From: Sphingomonas sp. | Lineage (GTDB): Bacteria; Pseudomonadota; Alphaproteobacteria; Sphingomonadales; Sphingomonadaceae | NCBI GenBank assembly: GCA_013812805.1 | Contig: JACCSV010000139.1 | Span: 1-11,709, forward strand | DNA length: 11,709 bases | Direction of reading: 5' to 3' | Shown here: positions 7,325 to 11,709 of the stretch, piece by piece | Layout: every line of letters starts with the position of its first letter | Numbering within the stretch: position 1 is the first letter of the stretch | Program-made: the position numbers and the translations under genes | The notes under the pieces: model-generated | Told to the model about the DNA's origin: nothing | Seen by the model: only the letters and a program-made list of their open reading frames with translations | Databases searched by the model: none

Positions 7325-8280
7325 AAATCGTCCGCGGCGCGCAGCAGCTTGGTGAGGCGCGGCGGAGCGACGATCCGCCAGCTGGTCGCCAGCCGCTGCG
7401 CCACATGGTCCCAGTCGACGCCGTGGCGGTCGAGGCGAATTCCGACCCAGTCGGACGGTCCGTAATATGCCGGCCGGAAATAGATGTCCGGGTCGGCGTC
7501 GATCAGCTGCGCCATCTCGTCCTGGCCAGTGCATTTGACCAGCAGGCCGATGCTGTCTTCGCCGTGGTGGCGGTTGAACATGATCGCGAAGAACTTGCCG
7601 GCGGCCTGGCTCCCGACTCGCCAGCCGGGCGAGCCGTGGCTGGTCCTGGCGTGGGTTTCGGGAAGGTCCTGGGCTAGCTCGCCGACCCTGGCGGTGATCC
7701 ACTCCAAGCTTTGCTCGCGGCCGACATATTCGGCGAGCACCCGCGGATAAAGCTGGTGCTCGGCGATCAACACGCGCTCAGCCAAGGTCTCGGGCGAGTC
7801 TCCGGGGAGAATCGCAACCTCGGTTTGTCCGAGCACCGGGCCGTCGTCGACCTCGGCAGTGACGACATGGACCGAGCAGCCCGCCTGCCGGTCGCCGGCG
7901 GCAACTGCCAGCGCGTGTGTGTCGAGGCCCTTGTACTTGGGCAGAAGCGAGGGGTGGACGTTGACGATCCGCCCGGCCCAGCGGCCGATGAAATCAGCGG
8001 GGATGATGCGCATGAAGCCGGCAAGCGCGACATAGTCGGCTCGCGCCTCGCGAAGCGCTTCGTCGAGCTGCTCGAATAGCTCGGCCTTGTGCGCATAACC
8101 TAGCCGCGCGACGCGGACACCCTCGGCCTCGGCGAGCGTTAGCCCCGGCGCATCCGGCCGGTCGCCGGTCACCAGCACCACCTCGAACGCGCAATCCTCG
8201 GCCTTCGCTGCGTAGATCAGCGCCGCCATGTTCGATCCGCGGCCCGAGATCAGGATGGCGACGCGGGCGCGTTCAGCCAT
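7321..8280 (-). CDS. purN: PurN phosphoribosylglycinamide formyltransferase fused to an MmcQ/YjbR-like domain
   Basis: The first about 190 residues are a complete PurN, which formylates GAR from 10-formyl-THF in purine synthesis. It shows VAILISGRGSNMAAL at 7-21, ADYVALAGFMRI at 82-92, and NVHPSLLPKYKG at 107-118. Catalytic N107, H109 and D145 match E. coli N106, H108 and D144. Residues about 190-319 are extra: ITARVGELAQDLPET, SHGSPGWRVG, KFFAIMFNRHHGE, LLVKCTG, DPDIYFRPAYYGPSDWVGIRLD and SWRIVAPPRLTK. This pattern resembles stand-alone MmcQ/YjbR (PF04237-like) proteins, whose role is poorly known. No stop or plausible start separates the halves, so a real fusion is likeliest. The ATG at 8280 overlaps the purM end by 8 bp (ATGGCTGA). 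A longer in-frame start exists inside purM but adds no PurN homology. Confidence 0.92.
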   Translation of the reverse strand: MAERARVAILISGRGSNMAALIYAAKAEDCAFEVVLVTGDRPDAPGLTLAEAEGVRVARLGYAHKAELFEQLDEALREARADYVALAGFMRIIPADFIGRWAGRIVNVHPSLLPKYKGLDTHALAVAAGDRQAGCSVHVVTAEVDDGPVLGQTEVAILPGDSPETLAERVLIAEHQLYPRVLAEYVGREQSLEWITARVGELAQDLPETHARTSHGSPGWRVGSQAAGKFFAIMFNRHHGEDSIGLLVKCTGQDEMAQLIDADPDIYFRPAYYGPSDWVGIRLDRHGVDWDHVAQRLATSWRIVAPPRLTKLLRAADDF

Positions 8281-9367
8281 GGTGGCGGGTTGCGGCCCAG
8301 TCCTCGCCAGCGCCCCAGCTGCCGGCGGCGCCGCGCACGGTACATCCCCGATCGCCACCTTCGACGCTGCCGATCAGCATCGCCTGCTCCCCGCTCTCGG
8401 CGAGGCGCGAAATGACCGTGTCGACATCGCCCGCAGCAACGATCGCGACCATCCCGATGCCGCAGTTGAAGGTCCGCGCCATTTCCTCCGGCGCGATGTT
8501 GCCGCCTTGCTGGAGCCGGGCGAACAGCGGCGGGTAGTTCCAGCTGCCAGCGTCAATCTGGGCGTGGCAATCATCGGGCAGCACGCGCGGTACGTTTTCC
8601 ACCAGGCCGCCGCCAGTGATGTGGGCAAGGCCGTGGACCAGCCCGTCGCGGACCAGCGGCATCAGCGAGCGGACATAAATCCGCGTCGGTTCGAGCAATG
8701 CCTCGCCCAGGCCGTCGGCCCGGAGGTCCCACTGCTGCTCGGCGATGATCCGGCGGACCAGCGAGAAGCCGTTGCTGTGGACGCCCGAGCTGGCAATCCC
8801 GACGATGGCGTCGCCTGGCTCGACGCTGCGGCCATCGAGCAACGCCTCGCGCTCGACTGCGCCGACGCAAAAGCCCGCCAGGTCGTAATCGCCGGCCGCG
8901 TACATCCCCGGCATCTCCGCGGTCTCGCCGCCGATCAGTGCGCACCCGGCCTGTCGGCAACCCTCGGCTATCGAGGCGACCACGCCTTCGGCAACCTCCA
9001 AATCCAGTTTTCCGGAGGCAAAATAGTCGAGGAAGAACAAGGGCTCGGCGCCTTGGACGATAAGGTCGTTGGCGCACATCGCGACCAGGTCGATGCCGAC
9101 GCCGTCGTGGCGGCCGATCTCGATTGCGAGCTTCAGCTTGGTGCCGACCCCGTCGTTGGCGGCGACCAGCAGCGGGTCGCGGTAGCCGGCCGCCTTGAGG
9201 TCGAACAGGCCGCCGAAGCCTCCGAGCTCGGCGTCGGCACCCGGGCGCGCCGTCGAACGGGCGAGGGGGCCGATCGACTTGACCAGCGCATTGCCGGCAT
9301 CGATCGAGACGCCGGCGTCGGCATAAGTCAGCGGCTTTTGCGGCATCGGCTCGGCGACTAGAGACAT
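8273..9367 (-). CDS. purM: Phosphoribosylformylglycinamidine cyclo-ligase PurM (AIR synthetase)
   Basis: PurM closes the imidazole ring, turning FGAM and ATP into AIR in purine synthesis. The 364 residues are typical or slightly long. Signatures in order are TYADAGVSIDAGNALV (14-29), GGFGGLFDL, VAANDGVGTKLKLA (68-80), DLVAMCANDLIVQGAEPLFF, ALIGGETAEMPGMY, GIASSGVHSNGFSLVRR and HITGGGLVENVPRVLP. This covers the ATP-binding and dimer regions of the PurM/SelD superfamily. The ATG at 9367 has only a weak AAGCGGG upstream; a second ATG 21 bp inside (before PQKPLTY) is an alternative. It is first in a purM-purN pair overlapping by 8 bp. A divergent gene starts 41 bp away, so the purM promoter must overlap that gene's coding region. 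Confidence 0.96.
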   Translation of the reverse strand: MSLVAEPMPQKPLTYADAGVSIDAGNALVKSIGPLARSTARPGADAELGGFGGLFDLKAAGYRDPLLVAANDGVGTKLKLAIEIGRHDGVGIDLVAMCANDLIVQGAEPLFFLDYFASGKLDLEVAEGVVASIAEGCRQAGCALIGGETAEMPGMYAAGDYDLAGFCVGAVEREALLDGRSVEPGDAIVGIASSGVHSNGFSLVRRIIAEQQWDLRADGLGEALLEPTRIYVRSLMPLVRDGLVHGLAHITGGGLVENVPRVLPDDCHAQIDAGSWNYPPLFARLQQGGNIAPEEMARTFNCGIGMVAIVAAGDVDTVISRLAESGEQAMLIGSVEGGDRGCTVRGAAGSWGAGEDWAATRHHG

Positions 9368-9408
9368 CCCGCTTGGATTTCCACGCCGTTGTCGCCAAAA
9401 GCGCGGCG

Positions 9409-10725
9409 ATGGCCCGCCGCCCCTGGTTCCTCTCCTTGCTTCTGTTCCTCGGCCTTGCCGCCGGGGCAGGCATCTATGCGCAGATGGAAAGCGGCGAACG
9501 GGGGATCCTGCCGCTCGACAGCTCCGGAACGCTGGAGGTCAGCGGAATCCGCGTCGATGTCGGCGGCAAGGACGCTCAAAGCGCTCGTTACGCCGGCTGG
9601 CGGGTCGCACAGCGCCTAGGCTTCAAGAAACTGTGGGCGCAGGCGCGCAAGCTGCCGATCTCGCAGGCGCCAAACCTGCCCGACTCGGTGCTCGACCAGC
9701 TGGTCAGCTCGATCATCGTCGAGCGCGAGCAGATCGGGCCGACCCGCTATATCGCCGACCTTGGCGTGCTGTTCGATCGTTCCCGGGCCGGCCAGCTGAT
9801 CGGGATCGGCGGGGTCGAGCAGCGCTCGCAGCCGATGCTCCTGATCCCGATCACGATCAGCGCCGGGACGATGACCAGCGTCGAGCTTCGTAACGCCTGG
9901 CAACGGGCGTGGGCGCAGTACCGGACCTCGCAAAGCGCGATAGACTATGTCCGCATCAGCGGCATGGGCGGAGACCCGCTGCTGATCAACGCTGCCCAGA
10001 CGCTCCGCCCGGGGCGCGCGTGGTGGCGCAATATCCTCGACCTTTATGGCGCCGCCGACATCCTCGTGGCCGAAGTGATGATCCACCGCCTCTACCCCGG
10101 CGGACCCGCGCAGGCGCGGTTCATCGGCCGCCACGGTCCCGACCGCGAAGTGATCGGCGGCTTTACGCTGCAGGCCGCCAACAGCGCCCAATTGCCGCAG
10201 ATGATGGCGCTTGGCGTGCAGCGCATGGATCGGCTGTTCAGCGATGCGTTCGACGCCGGCCTGCTGCAGCGCGACCCGACGCTCGACCAGCCGCCGCCAC
10301 CACCGCCGCCGCTTGAAGAGGACGGATCGGAGGACAAGCCCAGTGAGACGAGAACCGCGCCTAGCGCGCCGGTTGTGTATACGGTTCAGATCGTTGCTCC
10401 GAACGCGCTGACCTACAACAGCGCGCTCGCCCACCTGCGCACCGTGCCCGGCGTCGCCAGGGTCGACCAGCTGAACATCGTGATCGGCGACGTCAGCAAC
10501 TTCAACGTCGTCTACCGCGGTGACATCAACACGCTCCGCTCCATCCTCGCCGGGCGCGGTTGGGGGGTGGAGGTGACCGGCAACGGTTTGCGCATGTTCC
10601 CGCCGCGCGGCGTAATCAATACCACGCCGCAGCCGCTTCGGCCGCCGCCGGGCGAGCCCGCCAATAGCGTCGAGCCGCAGTCCAACACCGTCTCGCCCGC
10701 CCCGGCACCGGGCGGAACAGCGTGA
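9409..10725 (+). CDS. Secreted or membrane-anchored DUF2066-like protein with a C-terminal ferredoxin-like domain
   Basis: The function is unknown. With ATG 9409 the protein is 438 residues. It starts MARRPWFLSLLLFLGLAAGA, a signal peptide or single membrane anchor, so the rest is probably periplasmic. Residues about 30-200 resemble DUF2066 proteins: an opening beta strand (VSGIRVDVGG), an AR..GWRVAQRLGFKKLW helix, then TRYIADLGVLFDRSRAGQLIG followed by SQPMLLIPI. Seven prolines (295-301) and an acidic linker follow. A compact beta-alpha-beta domain then spans about 322-398 (YTVQIVAPNAL to GNGLRMFPP), recalling the heavy-metal-associated fold. The protein has no cysteine, so a metal-binding CXXC is absent. 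The tail is Pro-rich. A TTG 36 bp upstream is a less likely start. Its stop overlaps the hdaA start (GTGA). A DUF2066 gene beside purM and hda is known in gammaproteobacteria, as far as I recall. Confidence 0.75.
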   Translation: MARRPWFLSLLLFLGLAAGAGIYAQMESGERGILPLDSSGTLEVSGIRVDVGGKDAQSARYAGWRVAQRLGFKKLWAQARKLPISQAPNLPDSVLDQLVSSIIVEREQIGPTRYIADLGVLFDRSRAGQLIGIGGVEQRSQPMLLIPITISAGTMTSVELRNAWQRAWAQYRTSQSAIDYVRISGMGGDPLLINAAQTLRPGRAWWRNILDLYGAADILVAEVMIHRLYPGGPAQARFIGRHGPDREVIGGFTLQAANSAQLPQMMALGVQRMDRLFSDAFDAGLLQRDPTLDQPPPPPPPLEEDGSEDKPSETRTAPSAPVVYTVQIVAPNALTYNSALAHLRTVPGVARVDQLNIVIGDVSNFNVVYRGDINTLRSILAGRGWGVEVTGNGLRMFPPRGVINTTPQPLRPPPGEPANSVEPQSNTVSPAPAPGGTA

Positions 10726-11342
10726 CAAAGGGCGCCGATCAGATCGCTCTCCCGCTGGATTGGCCGCAGACGCAGGGCGACTCGCGATTCATCGTTTCCG
10801 AAGCGAATCGCGAGGCTTCCGACCATTTCCGCAAGTGGAGCATGTGGCCGGTTCGAGCGACGATCCTCACCGGCCCGCGGCGTTCAGGCCGCAGCCTGCT
10901 GGCGAGAAGCTTCGTCGAGCGGGTCGGCGGGCGCCTGATCGACCAGGCCGAGGATTGCGACGAGGAGGAGCTGTTCCACGCCTGGAATGCGGCGCAGGAA
11001 AGCGGCCGGGCGCTGGTGATGATTGCCGACCGGGTTCCGCCCGAGTGGGAGGTGGTGCTTCCCGACCTCAGGACTCGCATGGCGGTGACTCCAGTGACGC
11101 GAATCGCCGAACCGGACGATGGCCTGTTCCAGCAGCTGATCGACCTTCACTTCGCTGACCGCGGACTTCACATTCCGCGCGACGCGCTGCGCTTCATGTC
11201 GGAACGGATTCAGCGCGATTACTGGACTGCGGAACGCGCAGTCGAGGCGGTAGACCGCTATGCCATCGCCGAACGGGCGCGGCTGACTCTGCCGACCGTC
11301 CGCCGGGCACTGATCGATGCCGGGTTGGTCGGCGACGCCTAG
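10722..11342 (+). CDS. hdaA: HdaA, regulatory inactivator of DnaA (Hda family AAA+ protein)
   Basis: Hda acts with the DNA-loaded beta clamp to promote hydrolysis of DnaA-bound ATP, preventing over-initiation. This is a compact 206-residue version (E. coli Hda is 233). It opens with QIALPLDW at 7-14, a typical clamp-binding peptide. A P-loop follows at 51-58 (GPRRSGRS), with arginine R57 where lysine is usual; E. coli Hda also has arginine there. The Walker B region is weak (RLIDQAED with D74). A sensor-1-like VMIADRVPP, the LPDLRTRM segment carrying the conserved box VII arginine, and a C-terminal helical lid (DYWTAERAVEAVDRYAI) complete the fold. DnaA domain IV is absent, which separates it from DnaA. 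The start is GTG 10722, overlapping the upstream stop as GTGA. It converges with the I78 lipoprotein gene, sharing CTAG at the stops. Confidence 0.88.
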   Translation: MTKGADQIALPLDWPQTQGDSRFIVSEANREASDHFRKWSMWPVRATILTGPRRSGRSLLARSFVERVGGRLIDQAEDCDEEELFHAWNAAQESGRALVMIADRVPPEWEVVLPDLRTRMAVTPVTRIAEPDDGLFQQLIDLHFADRGLHIPRDALRFMSERIQRDYWTAERAVEAVDRYAIAERARLTLPTVRRALIDAGLVGDA

Positions 11343-11698
11343 CCGCAGCTTGCCCGTTGGATGACGTTGCCCCGAGCAAGATAGACCGTCAGCCGTTGCG
11401 GGTTGAAGTCCATCGTGATCATCATTCCAGGCCGCACCCAGCGGATCGTTCGAGCTCTCGAGACGCGCAGCATCTCCGACCCTGAAGCGGCGGTAGCAGG
11501 CTGCCCGGCAAACCGGTCGAGCCCGGCGTTGTTGCATTCGGCACCGGGTGCAGCGGCGGCAGGCGCCACCTGTGCCGGCGCAGACGGGGTTCCGTAGGCG
11601 GGCGGCAGGATCAGCGGATTGCGCGCTCCAGGATGGGGGCCGGAGCCGCAGGCGGCGAGGAGTGCCGCAAGTGCGGCAACGTGGAGAAATCTGGTCAT
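11339..11698 (-). CDS. Peptidase inhibitor I78-family lipoprotein
   Basis: This small lipoprotein is 119 residues. A short basic start, a hydrophobic AALAALL core and the lipobox LLAAC give acylated C17. A Pro/Ala-rich linker runs to about 52. The C-terminal about 65 residues fit the I78 pattern: a cysteine (ECNNAGLDRFAGQ), then RTIRWVRPGMMITMDFNPQRLTVYLARGNVI and a terminal SCG. Two cysteines in this domain probably form a disulfide. Characterised members of the family inhibit serine proteases; which protease this one meets, if any, is unknown. The start ATG is at 11698, but only 11 bases of upstream sequence are in the window, with no ribosome site visible. The gene converges with hdaA and shares CTAG at 11339-11342. 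Neighbourhood with hdaA does not suggest a shared function. Confidence 0.82.
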   Translation of the reverse strand: MTRFLHVAALAALLAACGSGPHPGARNPLILPPAYGTPSAPAQVAPAAAAPGAECNNAGLDRFAGQPATAASGSEMLRVSRARTIRWVRPGMMITMDFNPQRLTVYLARGNVIQRASCG

Positions 11699-11709
11699 GA
11701 CTGATGGAT

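Noticed and set aside
8281..8358. 26-residue N-terminal extension of PurN
   Set aside because: It lies inside purM and is low-complexity, and PurN homology begins right at the ATG at 8280.
8228..9361. 377-codon open frame opposite purM
   Set aside because: It is antisense to PurM over nearly its whole length, with no recognisable motif.
10291..10311. CCG/CCA triplet run
   Set aside because: It simply encodes the seven-proline linker of the DUF2066-like protein. It is not a separate repeat element.
10722..11342. hdaA as a truncated dnaA
   Set aside because: It has an N-terminal clamp-binding peptide, lacks the DnaA DNA-binding domain entirely, and lies beside purM-purN, all consistent with Hda.

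Overview
The window looks like a piece of chromosome from a GC-rich alphaproteobacterium, most likely a sphingomonad. The evidence is the strong GC codon bias, the LptD, SurA, HdaA and peptidase-inhibitor-I78 lipoprotein types, and the gene orders. This placement rests on recognising the proteins and was not tested by any search. No mobile element, CRISPR array, tRNA or rRNA is visible. All gaps between genes are short; the longest is about 156 bp.

Region 1 (1-4760, all minus strand) reads lptD - surA - pdxA - rsmA, with rsmA running off the left edge. This is the same order as the classical proteobacterial cluster. It joins outer-membrane biogenesis (LptD inserts LPS; SurA is the periplasmic chaperone that helps barrels such as LptD fold) to vitamin B6 synthesis (PdxA) and 16S rRNA dimethylation (RsmA). 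Spacing is tight: 71 bp lptD-surA, 11 bp surA-pdxA, and a 4-bp GTGA overlap pdxA-rsmA.

Region 2 (4761-4916) is a 156-bp divergent control region between lptD and pepA. It holds candidate promoter elements and two small perfect palindromes.

Region 3 (4917-7324, plus strand) is pepA - holC - ndk: leucyl aminopeptidase, the DNA polymerase III chi subunit, and nucleoside diphosphate kinase.

Region 4 (7321-9367, minus strand) is purM - purN, two steps of de novo IMP synthesis overlapping by 8 bp. PurN carries an extra C-terminal MmcQ/YjbR-type domain, so it looks like a two-domain fusion. Its stop codon shares a CTAG with the convergent ndk stop.

Region 5 (9409-11342, plus strand) is a secreted or membrane-anchored DUF2066-like protein of unknown function. 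It overlaps by GTGA the gene for HdaA, the DnaA-inactivating AAA+ protein that binds the sliding clamp. The purM-purN / hda neighbourhood is a recurring one in proteobacteria.

Region 6 (11339-11698, minus strand) is a small I78-family lipoprotein, convergent with hdaA and again sharing a CTAG at the stops.

I see mostly core housekeeping genes and no clear new defence, mobile or biosynthetic system. The points most worth a second look are the PurN-MmcQ/YjbR fusion, the uncharacterised DUF2066-like protein coupled to hdaA, and the palindromes between lptD and pepA.
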